Positions 56,534 to 64,000 of a DNA stretch of 64,000 nucleotides are shown here, piece by piece. Both the position numbers and the translations under genes were made by a program. Within the stretch, counting starts at the first letter, position 1, and each line of letters opens with the position of its first letter. The notes beneath the pieces are model-generated. The model saw only the letters and a list, made by a program, of their open reading frames with translations. It ran no database searches and was not told where the DNA came from. The stretch is from CAMPJU01 sp036675265 (lineage in GTDB: Bacteria > Pseudomonadota > Gammaproteobacteria > Xanthomonadales > Xanthomonadaceae): NCBI GenBank assembly GCA_036675265.1, contig JAKFFJ010000016.1, forward strand, positions 3,462 through 67,461. Direction: 5' to 3'.

Positions 56534-57124
56534 TCACTGCAACAGCGAGCGCAGCATCCAGGCAGCCTTCTCGTGGGTCTGCAGGCGCTGGGTCATCAGG
56601 TCCTCGGTCGGGTCGTCCTCGGCGGCGTCGGCGATCTCGAGCACCCTGCGCGCGGACCGGCACACCGCCTCGTTGCCGACCACCAGCTGGCGCACCATCT
56701 CCCGCCAGTCCGCGGCGTCGGGCATGCCCGGTTCCTCCGGAATGGACGAAAGCCGGATGAACTCCGCGTACGACCCTGGTGCGTTGTAGCCCAGCGCGCG
56801 GATCCGCTCGGCAATCTCGTCGAGCGCGCCCCACTGCTCGGTGTACTGGGCCTCGAACATGACGTGCAGGGCATTGAACATCGGCCCGGTCACGTTCCAG
56901 TGGAAGTTGTGGGTCTTCAGGTACAGGGTGAAGCTGTCGGACAGGAACACCGACAGGGCCTGGGCGATCCGGCGGCGGTCGCCATCCGCGATGCCGATGT
57001 CGATGGCCGGCGCCGACGAACCCGCGGCCGGCGATGCCGCCGGCGTGTTGCGCGCCGTCCCCGAAGGCTTCGCGGACTTCGCCCGGTGCGTCGTCTTGCG
57101 TGGCTTGGCGGTCTTCTTGGCCAT
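56534..57124 (-). CDS. dps: DNA-protecting ferritin-like protein Dps
   Basis: The 196-residue protein is a Dps dodecamer subunit that oxidises and stores iron and binds DNA in stationary phase. The ferroxidase signature is present as LYLKTHNFHWNVTGPMFNAL followed by MFEAQYTEQWGALDEIAERI. The N-terminal about 40 residues are rich in Lys, Arg, Ala and Pro (AKKTAKPRKTTHRAKSAKPS), a DNA-binding tail longer than that of E. coli Dps. An AGGAG site precedes the ATG. It is divergent from hrpA and ends 6 bp from the end of the giant surface gene, with no terminator seen between them. Confidence 0.94.
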   Translation of the reverse strand: MAKKTAKPRKTTHRAKSAKPSGTARNTPAASPAAGSSAPAIDIGIADGDRRRIAQALSVFLSDSFTLYLKTHNFHWNVTGPMFNALHVMFEAQYTEQWGALDEIAERIRALGYNAPGSYAEFIRLSSIPEEPGMPDAADWREMVRQLVVGNEAVCRSARRVLEIADAAEDDPTEDLMTQRLQTHEKAAWMLRSLLQ

Positions 57125-57223
57125 GCTGCTGCTCCTGTGGTTGCGGGTTTCCCGGGTCCGTTACGGTGACAATACGCCGCCGCCGTGCCCTTTTGAAATG
57201 GATTATTCCTGCCGGATCGATCG

Positions 57224-60200
57224 ATGACGCCTATCGACAAACCCCTGGTCGACCCCGGGCTGCCGATCGCCGCGGAAGCCGATCGCATTGTCGCGTTGCT
57301 GCGTGAGCACCAGGTCGTGGTGGTCGCCGGCGAGACCGGCTCTGGCAAGACCACGCAGTTGCCGAAGTTGTGCCTCGCGGCGGGCCGCGGCGTCGCGGGC
57401 ATGATCGGCTGCACCCAGCCGCGGCGGATCGCGGCGCGCGCGGTCGCTCGGCGCGTGGCCGAGGAACTGCAGGTCCCGCTGGGCGGCATGGTCGGCTACC
57501 AGGTGCGCTTCAACGAGGCGGTGGGCGAGCAGACGGCGATCAAGTTCATGACCGACGGCATCCTGCTGGCCGAGATCCAGTCCGATCGCCGGCTGTCGCG
57601 CTACGACACGATCATCGTCGACGAGGCGCACGAACGCAGCCTCAACATCGACTTCCTGCTGGGGTACCTCAAGCAGTTGCTGCAGCGGCGGCGCGACCTG
57701 AAGGTGGTCGTGACCTCCGCCACCATCGACACCGAACGGTTCTCGGCGCACTTCGGTGGCGCGCCCGTGGTCGATGTCGAAGGACGCGGCTACCCGGTCG
57801 AAGTGCGCTACCGTCCGCTGGACGAATTGCGCGCCGATGACGAAGGCACCGGCGCCGCCTCGGTGGTCGACGGGATCGTGGCGGCCTGCGACGAGATCGC
57901 GCGCGACCGCGGCGGCGGCGACACGCTGGTGTTCCTGCCGGGCGAGCGCGAGATCCGCGACGCGCACCAGGCGCTGGAGCGGCGGAAGTACCGGCACACC
58001 GAGGTGTTGCCGCTGTACGCGCGGCTCTCGGCGCGCGACCAGGACCGCGTCTTCAACCCCGGGCCGCAGCGGCGCATCGTGCTGGCCACCAACGTGGCGG
58101 AGACCTCGCTGACCGTGCCGCGCATCCATTACGTGGTCGATCCCGGCCTGGCGCGCATCAAGCGCTACAGCCCGCGGGGCAAGCTGGACCGGCTGCATGT
58201 CGAACCGATCAGCCAGGCCAGCGCCGACCAGCGCAAGGGCCGGTGCGGGCGCATCGCGCCTGGCACCTGCTATCGCCTGTATTCCGAGGCGGATTTCGAG
58301 TCGCGCCAGCCGTACACGGATCCCGAGATCCGCCGCGCCGCCCTGGGCGGGGTGATCCTGCGCATGCTCGCGCTGCGCTTGGGCAGAGTCGAGGACTTCC
58401 CGTTCCTGGAGCCCCCGGACCCGCGCGCGATCGCCGACGGCTGGCAGACGCTCGCCGAGCTCGGCGCGGTGGACGCCGACCGCAGGCTCACCGACATCGG
58501 CCGGACGATGGCGCGGATGCCGGTCGACGTGAAGCTCGCCCGCATGCTCGTCGCCGCCAACGGCCACGGCTGCCTGCGCGAGATGCTGGTCATCGCCGCG
58601 TTCCTCGGCATCCAGGACCCGCGCGAGCGCCCGGCGGACCAGCGCGGCGCGGCGGACAACGCGCATGCGCTGTTCGCGGATCCGAAGTCGGAGTTCGCCG
58701 GCATCCTCAAGCTGTGGGACGCGTACCGCGAGGCGCACGAGGCGCGGACCCAGTCGCAGTTGCGCAAGTGGGCGGGCCAGCATTTCCTCGGGTTCCTGCG
58801 GCTGCGCGAATGGCGCGAGCTGCATCGCCAGCTGAAGCTGATCACCGAGGGGCTGGGGTGGACCACGTCATTCCCCCGCGACTCGTCATTCCCGCGCGAC
58901 TCGTCATTCCCGCGCGACTCGTCATTCCCGCGAAGGCGGGAATCGAGCGATTCGCCAGCCGTGGATTCCCGCCTTCGCGGGAATGACGGACCGTACGCAC
59001 GCCTGCACCGCGCGCTGATTGCCGGCCTGCCGACCCATATCGGCAACCGCGACCGGAACGCCGATCGCAGGGCCGGCATCGTCTTCGAAGGGCCACGCGG
59101 CCGGCGCTTCAAGCTCTTCCCCGGCTCGCCGCTGGCGCGCAAGCCGCCGGCGTGGGTGCTCGCGGCCACGCTGCTCGATACCGAGCAGGTGTGGGGCCTG
59201 ACCAACGCGGCAATCGAGCCGGACTGGGCCATCGCGGAGTTGCCGCACCTGCTCACGCGCCGCCACCACGATCCCAGGTGGGCGCGGTCGCAGGGGCGGG
59301 TGGTGGGCAGCGAGCAGGTGTCGCTGTTCGGGCTGGTGCTGGCGCCGAAGCGACCCGTGCACTACGGCGCGCTGTACCCGGAGGAGTCGCGTGCGATCTT
59401 CGTGCGCGATGCGCTGGTAACCGGCGAGATCAACACGCGCAGCGTGTTCCTGGCGCGCAACCTCGCGACGCTCGGCGACGCGAAACAGGAAGAGGCACGC
59501 CAGCGTCGCGCGGGCCTGGTGGTCGACGAGGCGTGGCAGGCGCAGTGGTACCTGGACCGGTTGCCCGCGCACGTGCACAACGCCCAGGCGCTGGACGCCT
59601 GGTACGCGAAGCTGCCGCCGAAGGAACGCAAGGCGCTGGAATGGTCGCGCGACGACCTGCTGGTCGGCGACGAGAGCGATGCCGCGCGGTTCCCGGCCTT
59701 CCTGCCGCTCGGCGAGGCGCGGCTGCCGGTCACCTACCGGTTCGATCCCGGCGCGCCGGACGACGGCATGACCGTGACGGTGCCGCTGCACCTGCTCAAC
59801 GCGCTGGACGAGGTACGGCTGGGTTGGCTGGCCCCGGGATTCGTCGCGGAGAAGGCGACAGCGCTCATCCGCTCGCTGCCCAAGGCGCTGCGGCGCAACT
59901 TCGTGCCCGCGCCCGACTTCGCGAAGGCCTTTGCCGAAGCCTGGGCGCAACCCGGGCCGGACCCGCTGGAAGGCACGCTGGCGCGGTTCCTGCACAAGGC
60001 GACAGGCGTGCCCTTGCCGCCCACGGACTTCGACGCGCAGGGCCTCGACGCGCACCTGCGCGCCAACGTGCGGTTGCTCGATCGCGACGGCCGCACCGTG
60101 CTTGCCGAGTCGCGGGACCTGGGGGAACTGCGCGGGCGTTTTGGTGCACTGGCTGCTGCGGCCTTCGCCGCGCGCGCCGCCGAAGGCCTGGCCGGCGCCG

Positions 60201-61105
60201 GCATGACGACGTTCCCGGAAGCGCCGATTCCCGAAACCGTGCGTGGCGCCGGCGGCCTGCCAGCCTGGCCCGCGCTGCACGACGACGGCGACAGTGTGTC
60301 GCTGCAGGTGCACGCGGAAGCCGCGAAGGCCGCGGCCGCGCACCCCTCCGGGGTCAGGCGCCTGCTGCGGATCGCGCTTGCCGATCGGCTGCGCCAGGCA
60401 CGCAGGCAACTGCCGGTCCAGCCGAAGACCGCCCTGCTGTACGCGGCGATCGAATCGGCCGCGGAGCCCGACGCGCGGCGCGACGGCGACCGGTTGCGGG
60501 AGGACCTGGTGGAGGGCGCGTTCATGGCGCTCGTCCACCTGCCCGCGTTGGCCGAGGTGCGGGATGCCGACGCGTTTTCCGCGCACCGCGAAACGATCGG
60601 GCGCGCACTGTTCCCTGAATCGATGGCCCGCCTGCGGCAGGCCGAGGCGATCCTCGGGCTGGTCGCGGAGGTGCGCGCGGGGCTCGACGGGGAGCTGGTC
60701 GGTTGGGCGAGCGGCAACCTCGACGACATGCGCGCGCAACTGGCGGCACTGGTGCCGCCCGGCTTCCTGCGCGACGTGCCCGCCGATGTCCTCCGCGAAT
60801 ACCCGCGCTACCTCAAGGCCCTGGTGTTGCGGGCCGAGCGCGCGCTGCGCGACCCGGCGCGCGACCAGGCTCGCATGCTGGAACTCAAGCCGTTCGCCGA
60901 TGCGCTTCGCGCAGCCGAGGCGGCCGGCCGCGCCACGGAACCTGGCTGGCGGGCGCTGCGCTGGGACCTGGAGGAATTGCGGGTGCAGCTTTTCGCGCAG
61001 GAACTCGCCGCGCGCGGCGGGACATCGCCGAAGAAGCTCGCCGCGCGCCTGAAGGCAATGGATCTCCGCCTTCGCGGGGATGACGCACCGGCGAAGCCGC
61101 GCTGA
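57224..61105 (+). CDS. hrpA: ATP-dependent RNA helicase HrpA with an in-frame repeat insertion
   Basis: The 1,293-residue DEAH-box helicase has Walker A GETGSGKTTQLPK, the DEAH motif VDEAHERS, SATIDTERFS, and the RNA helicase C-domain (NVAETSLTVPRIHYVVD, DQRKGRCGRIAPG). HA2/OB-type and DUF3418 regions follow, as in E. coli HrpA, which acts on stalled ribosomes. Residues about 547-588 are foreign to the family: three SFPRDS repeats and a palindromic-repeat-encoded peptide (SFPRRRESSDSPAVDSRLRG). The last 15 residues (MDLRLRGDDAPAKPR) come from a decayed half of the same repeat. The frame stays open throughout, so the gene is probably functional. Its ATG is 99 bp from the divergent dps start. 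Confidence 0.93.
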   Translation: MTPIDKPLVDPGLPIAAEADRIVALLREHQVVVVAGETGSGKTTQLPKLCLAAGRGVAGMIGCTQPRRIAARAVARRVAEELQVPLGGMVGYQVRFNEAVGEQTAIKFMTDGILLAEIQSDRRLSRYDTIIVDEAHERSLNIDFLLGYLKQLLQRRRDLKVVVTSATIDTERFSAHFGGAPVVDVEGRGYPVEVRYRPLDELRADDEGTGAASVVDGIVAACDEIARDRGGGDTLVFLPGEREIRDAHQALERRKYRHTEVLPLYARLSARDQDRVFNPGPQRRIVLATNVAETSLTVPRIHYVVDPGLARIKRYSPRGKLDRLHVEPISQASADQRKGRCGRIAPGTCYRLYSEADFESRQPYTDPEIRRAALGGVILRMLALRLGRVEDFPFLEPPDPRAIADGWQTLAELGAVDADRRLTDIGRTMARMPVDVKLARMLVAANGHGCLREMLVIAAFLGIQDPRERPADQRGAADNAHALFADPKSEFAGILKLWDAYREAHEARTQSQLRKWAGQHFLGFLRLREWRELHRQLKLITEGLGWTTSFPRDSSFPRDSSFPRDSSFPRRRESSDSPAVDSRLRGNDGPYARLHRALIAGLPTHIGNRDRNADRRAGIVFEGPRGRRFKLFPGSPLARKPPAWVLAATLLDTEQVWGLTNAAIEPDWAIAELPHLLTRRHHDPRWARSQGRVVGSEQVSLFGLVLAPKRPVHYGALYPEESRAIFVRDALVTGEINTRSVFLARNLATLGDAKQEEARQRRAGLVVDEAWQAQWYLDRLPAHVHNAQALDAWYAKLPPKERKALEWSRDDLLVGDESDAARFPAFLPLGEARLPVTYRFDPGAPDDGMTVTVPLHLLNALDEVRLGWLAPGFVAEKATALIRSLPKALRRNFVPAPDFAKAFAEAWAQPGPDPLEGTLARFLHKATGVPLPPTDFDAQGLDAHLRANVRLLDRDGRTVLAESRDLGELRGRFGALAAAAFAARAAEGLAGAGMTTFPEAPIPETVRGAGGLPAWPALHDDGDSVSLQVHAEAAKAAAAHPSGVRRLLRIALADRLRQARRQLPVQPKTALLYAAIESAAEPDARRDGDRLREDLVEGAFMALVHLPALAEVRDADAFSAHRETIGRALFPESMARLRQAEAILGLVAEVRAGLDGELVGWASGNLDDMRAQLAALVPPGFLRDVPADVLREYPRYLKALVLRAERALRDPARDQARMLELKPFADALRAAEAAGRATEPGWRALRWDLEELRVQLFAQELAARGGTSPKKLAARLKAMDLRLRGDDAPAKPR
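58867..58938 (+). repeat. Four 18-bp tandem repeats inside hrpA
   Basis: Units of GTCATTCCCGCGCGACTC start at 58867, 58885, 58903 and 58921. The first has one C for G change, and the fourth diverges after its first 13 bases, where it becomes the left arm of the palindromic element. The 18-bp length encodes SFPRDS in frame. Confidence 0.9.
58921..58987. repeat. Palindromic repeat pair (GTCATTCCCGCG type) inside hrpA
   Basis: The arms 58921-58944 and 58964-58987 are perfect 24-bp inverted copies around a 19-bp spacer. Each arm is itself a hairpin, ATTCCCGC-GAAG-GCGGGAAT. Such elements are widespread between genes in proteobacteria; here it is inside a coding sequence and in frame. Confidence 0.9.
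61061..61084. repeat. Decayed half palindromic repeat at the 3' end of hrpA
   Basis: The 24 bases match the right arm at 58964-58987 at 21 of 24 positions (core CCGCCTTCGCGGG). They encode the last part of HrpA, and the stop codon follows 18 bp later. Confidence 0.7.
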
Positions 61106-61121
61106 AGCGCGGGCCGGTGCG

Positions 61122-61619
61122 TCACTTGATCCGTTCGACCTTGGCGCGCTTGTTGTAGCCCTCGACCTGCAGGTACCACACGTTGCCGAACACGCCGGGC
61201 GAGATGGTCATCAGCGGCGCGTCGAGCTCGACGCCCTCGAGCCGCGCGCTGTCGGTCTGCTTCCACACCTGCCCGTTGTCGAGCGTGTAGCGGCGGTTCC
61301 TGGCGAAGCCGTCGAAGCGGCCCTGGAGCCGCGCGACGATCGCCTCGTCCGACTCGAAGTGGAAGAAGCCGCGGTTGTCGTCCTTGACCTTCTCGGCGGC
61401 GGCGGCGGCCGCGAGTTCGGTCTCGACCTGCAGCGTGCCGCGCAGCCAGGCGTTGAGCGCCGCAAGCTCCTCGGGCGACAGCTTGTGCAGCCCCGCGGCG
61501 TCGAATTCGTTGGCCGTCATGCGCTGCTCGATCGGGCGCGTGTCCGGGGCGGCCTGGGCCAGCGCCGCGGGCGTGGCCAATGCGAGCGTGAGTGCGAGCA
61601 GGGCAGTGCGGAGCGCCAT
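61122..61619 (-). CDS. Hypothetical exported protein
   Basis: The 165-residue protein has a signal peptide (ALLALTLALATPAALAQ, cleavage near residue 22). Its mature part starts with a helical region (HKLSPEELAALNAWLRGTLQ) and ends in a beta-rich portion (RNRRYTLDNGQVWKQTDSAR, VFGNVWYLQVEGYNKRAKVE). I recognise the type as conserved in Xanthomonadaceae but know no function. It is convergent with hrpA (16 bp) and divergent from relA (61 bp). Confidence 0.8.
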   Translation of the reverse strand: MALRTALLALTLALATPAALAQAAPDTRPIEQRMTANEFDAAGLHKLSPEELAALNAWLRGTLQVETELAAAAAAEKVKDDNRGFFHFESDEAIVARLQGRFDGFARNRRYTLDNGQVWKQTDSARLEGVELDAPLMTISPGVFGNVWYLQVEGYNKRAKVERIK

Positions 61620-61680
61620 CGGGCTGTTCCTCGGGTCGGGACCCCGCTAGTGTACGAGGTCCCCCGCTCGCTTCGCTGCC

Positions 61681-63756
61681 GTGACTGCATCGCCACCCCC
61701 GGGGCCCGACGACCGCCGCGGTGATCCGCCGGAAGTGCTGGCCGACACCCTGGCGCTGCTTTCGCGGCTGGACGCCGACCGGGATGCGATGGCCGCTGCC
61801 GTGCTGCATGCCGGTCCGGATGCCGGGCAGCGGGAGGCCGAGGCGCGCGGAGAGGTCACCCCGGCGGTCGCATCGCTGCTGGAAGGCCAGCGCGCGGCCA
61901 CCCGGGTCTGGGCACTGCATGCCGAACACCACGAAGGCGGGAACCCGGAAGGACTGCGCCGGCTGTTGCTCGCGATCGTCCGCGACCTGCGCGTCGTGCC
62001 GATCCTGCTGGCGCGGCAACTGGCGCGGCTGCGCCATGCCGACCGCCTGCCGGCACCGGAACGCCGCAGGCTCGCGCAACTCACGCGGGACATCCACGCC
62101 CCGCTGGCGAACCGCCTGGGCATCTGGCAGCTGAAGTGGGAGCTGGAGGACCTGGCGTTCCGCCAGCTCGAGCCAGCGACGTACCAGGAGATCGCGCGCC
62201 TGCTCGACGAGAAGCGCACGGAGCGCGAGCGCCACATCGAGCAGGCGGTGGGGGCATTGCGCGCCGCGCTGTCGGCGCAGGGCATCGAGGGCGACGTGGC
62301 CGGGCGGCCGAAGCACATCTACAGCATCTGGAAGAAGATGCAGCGCAAGGACGTGCCCATCGGCGAGCTGTACGACCTGCGCGCGGTGCGCGTCCTGGTC
62401 GACGACATCCCGGCCTGCTATGGCGCGCTCGGCGTGGTGCACGCCCTGTGGACGCCGATTCCCAGCGAGTTCGACGACTACATCGCGCGGCCCAAGCGCA
62501 ACGACTACCGGTCGCTGCACACGGCCGTCGCCGGTCCGGAAGGAAAGACGCTCGAGGTGCAGATCCGGACGCGGGAGATGCACCAGCAGGCCGAGCTGGG
62601 CGTCGCGGCGCACTGGAAGTACAAGGAAGGTCGCGGCCGCGAGGCCGGGCGTGCGGCGGACGCGGCGATGGAAAAGCGCATCGCCTGGATGCGGCGCCTG
62701 CTGGAACAGCCCGCGGAGGGCGATGCCGCGCTGATGGGAGCTTTGCAGCAGGAACTGGTCGAAGACCGCATCTACGTGCTCACGCCGCGGGGCGAGGTGG
62801 TCGACCTGCCGCAGGGCGCCACGCCGCTCGATTTTGCCTACCACGTGCATACCGAGGTCGGCCATTGCTGCCGGGGCGCGAAGGTCGACGGGCGGATCGT
62901 GCCGCTGGACCACCGGCTGCGCAGCGGCGACCGGGTGGAAATCCTTACCGGCAAGGTGGCCGAGCCGCGCCGAGACTGGCTGGTGGAGGCGAACGGCTTC
63001 CTGGCCAGCAGCCGTTCGCGCGAGAAGGTGCGCACCTGGTTCCACCGCCTGGACCGCGGCCGCAATGCACAGGCGGGGCGCGAGTTGCTCGAGAAGGAAC
63101 TGCGTCGCATGGACCTGTTGCAGGCCGACCTGGCGCCGGCCCGGGAGCGCTTCAACGCGGCGACCGACGAGGACCTGCACGTGCTTGTCGCCCTCGGCGA
63201 CGTGGGTCCCCACCAGGTGGCGCGCGCGTTGCTCGAGCACGAACGCGCGGAGGCCGGCGGCCCGGTCGCGCATGCCACGCGGTCGACGCCGGTGCGCCGT
63301 CCGGCCAATCGCCCGGCGGCGTTCACGGTGCAGGGCGTGGACAACCTGCTCGTGCAGGTCGCAAGGTGCTGCCAGCCGGTGCCGGGCGAGGCGGTGGCGG
63401 GTTACCTCACGACCGGCCGGGGCGTCAGCGTGCACCGCGCCGACTGCGCGACGCTCGGTCGACTCGCGGCGCGACAACCGCAACGCCGCCTGCCCGTGGA
63501 CTGGGGCCAGGCGGCCGGCAGCCACGACGTCGAAGTCCGGTTGCTGGCACTCGACCGCAAGTGGCTGCTCAAGGACGTCACCAACGCGATCGCCCAGGCC
63601 AACGCGCACGTCGACGCGATCCGGAGCGACCAGGAGCGGCGCGGCAATCGCGTACGCCTGAAGATGCGCCTGCGCGTGGGCGATTTCGGGCAGTTGTCGG
63701 AACTGCTGGGCAAGCTGGCGGCATTGCCCGGGGTCGAGGACGTGCGCCGGGCGTGA
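61681..63756 (+). CDS. relA: (p)ppGpp synthetase RelA
   Basis: The 691-residue protein makes (p)ppGpp when ribosomes stall on uncharged tRNA. The N-terminal hydrolase-like domain has lost the HD motif (VLHAGPDAGQ where bifunctional enzymes have LLHDxxED), which marks the monofunctional RelA branch. The synthetase domain (about 200-340) has RPKHIYSIWKKMQRK, YDLRAVRVLVDD, RPKRNDYRSLHTAV and LEVQIRTREMHQQAELGVAA. A TGS domain (about 360-420), a conserved Cys region (VARCCQPVPG, about 560) and a C-terminal ACT domain follow. The GTG at 61681 is the assumed start. It is divergent from the small exported protein gene. Confidence 0.93.
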   Translation: MTASPPPGPDDRRGDPPEVLADTLALLSRLDADRDAMAAAVLHAGPDAGQREAEARGEVTPAVASLLEGQRAATRVWALHAEHHEGGNPEGLRRLLLAIVRDLRVVPILLARQLARLRHADRLPAPERRRLAQLTRDIHAPLANRLGIWQLKWELEDLAFRQLEPATYQEIARLLDEKRTERERHIEQAVGALRAALSAQGIEGDVAGRPKHIYSIWKKMQRKDVPIGELYDLRAVRVLVDDIPACYGALGVVHALWTPIPSEFDDYIARPKRNDYRSLHTAVAGPEGKTLEVQIRTREMHQQAELGVAAHWKYKEGRGREAGRAADAAMEKRIAWMRRLLEQPAEGDAALMGALQQELVEDRIYVLTPRGEVVDLPQGATPLDFAYHVHTEVGHCCRGAKVDGRIVPLDHRLRSGDRVEILTGKVAEPRRDWLVEANGFLASSRSREKVRTWFHRLDRGRNAQAGRELLEKELRRMDLLQADLAPARERFNAATDEDLHVLVALGDVGPHQVARALLEHERAEAGGPVAHATRSTPVRRPANRPAAFTVQGVDNLLVQVARCCQPVPGEAVAGYLTTGRGVSVHRADCATLGRLAARQPQRRLPVDWGQAAGSHDVEVRLLALDRKWLLKDVTNAIAQANAHVDAIRSDQERRGNRVRLKMRLRVGDFGQLSELLGKLAALPGVEDVRRA

Positions 63757-63778
63757 CGCCCGGGCCGGGAACGACCGC

Positions 63779-64000
63779 CTACAGGAACACGCGGCGCACG
63801 GTGTCGCGCGCGGCATCGAAGGAAAAATGCCTGGCGACGTTGTCCATCCCGTTGCGCGCCAGCATCGACCACAGCGCTTCGTCCTCGTGCAGGCGCACCA
63901 CCGCGTCGGCGAACCCCGGCGCATCGCCGGCCACCAGCACGTCTTCGCCGTCGCGCAGGAACATGCCTTCCACGGCGCAGGGCGTGGCCACGACCGGCTG
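63779..64000 (-). CDS. Glycosyltransferase, C-terminal fragment (cut by window edge)
   Basis: Only the last 73 residues are visible; the gene continues beyond the window. ATPCAVEGMFLRDGEDVLVA followed by GDAPGFADAVVRLHEDEALW and the ending VARHFSFDAARDTVRRVFL are typical of the C-terminal Rossmann half of family 4 (GT-B) glycosyltransferases, where the Glu-Gly region contacts the nucleotide-sugar. The substrate cannot be told. It is convergent with relA (22-bp gap). Confidence 0.75.
   Translation of the reverse strand, partial: QPVVATPCAVEGMFLRDGEDVLVAGDAPGFADAVVRLHEDEALWSMLARNGMDNVARHFSFDAARDTVRRVFL

Noticed and set aside
57125..57223. OxyR-type or strong sigma-70 promoter between dps and hrpA
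   Set aside because: Only weak hexamers (TTTCAA and TATTGT on the minus strand) are present, too poor to support a feature.
58867..58938. Short direct repeats as a possible CRISPR array
   Set aside because: Units are 18 bp, directly abutting without spacers, in frame within hrpA, and no cas genes are near.
60808..63924. Minus-strand open frame spanning the hrpA end, the small exported gene and relA
   Set aside because: It crosses several well-supported genes on both strands and has shadow-like composition; the relA and hrpA domains are unmistakable on the plus strand.

Overview
The window is GC-rich chromosomal DNA from a gammaproteobacterium, most likely of the family Xanthomonadaceae/Lysobacteraceae (Lysobacter/Luteimonas-like). 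This rests on gene content and order as I know it for the family (pilS-pilR-pilA beside sucCD; ruvC-ruvA-kup-ruvB running into ybgC-tolQRA-tolB-pal-cpoB-queE-queC) and on protein similarity recognised by eye; no database search was possible. There are no insertion sequences, phage genes, CRISPR arrays or rRNA genes. One tRNA (Lys, UUU) is present. Coding density is very high and many neighbours overlap by 1-4 bases.

Layout. 1-3764 (minus): type IV pilin pilA and its two-component regulators pilR and pilS, with a sigma-54 promoter in front of pilA. 3824-7544 (plus): succinyl-CoA synthetase sucC and sucD, then glutamine-dependent NAD+ synthetase. 7586-10260: bamD (minus), divergent rluD and pgeF (plus). 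10233-14148 (minus): a trehalose operon otsB / GH15 glucosidase / otsA. 14280-16865: clpB. 16873-23265: two cation/proton antiporters, an ABC-F ATPase, a lipoprotein and a SIMPL-domain protein. 23343-38819 (plus): fmdB-like protein, aspS, GNAT, alpha/beta hydrolase, yebC, ruvC, ruvA, kup, ruvB, ybgC, tolQ, tolR, tolA, tolB, pal, cpoB, queE, queC, then tRNA-Lys. 38922-42764 (minus): exported beta-propeller protein and recQ. 42990-56527 (plus): a four-gene operon of exported DUF11/Ig-like proteins, including a 1,781-residue outer-membrane barrel protein and a 2,156-residue modular repeat protein. 56534-64000: dps (minus), hrpA (plus), a small exported protein (minus), relA (plus) and the C-terminal end of a glycosyltransferase (minus, cut by the window edge).

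The least explained part is the 42990-56527 surface-protein operon. Its products are all predicted to be exported, three of the four appear to end in related domains, the third carries a large C-terminal outer-membrane barrel, and the fourth is built from four copies of a module of about 531-542 residues. A CRP/Clp-like palindrome, a TTGACA promoter with overlapping direct repeats, a structured leader and a strong intercistronic hairpin suggest deliberate regulation. I infer a large cell-surface structure or adhesin system; its function is unknown.

A second theme is small palindromic repeats. One family (GTGGGAGCC...) occurs between genes and also in frame inside the ABC-F gene. Another (GTCATTCCCGCG...) sits in frame inside hrpA next to a six-residue tandem repeat, and a decayed half copy forms the end of hrpA. 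A third inverted-repeat element fills the kup-ruvB gap. Several genes have a -10-like hexamer 5-7 bases before the start codon, which predicts leaderless or nearly leaderless transcripts.
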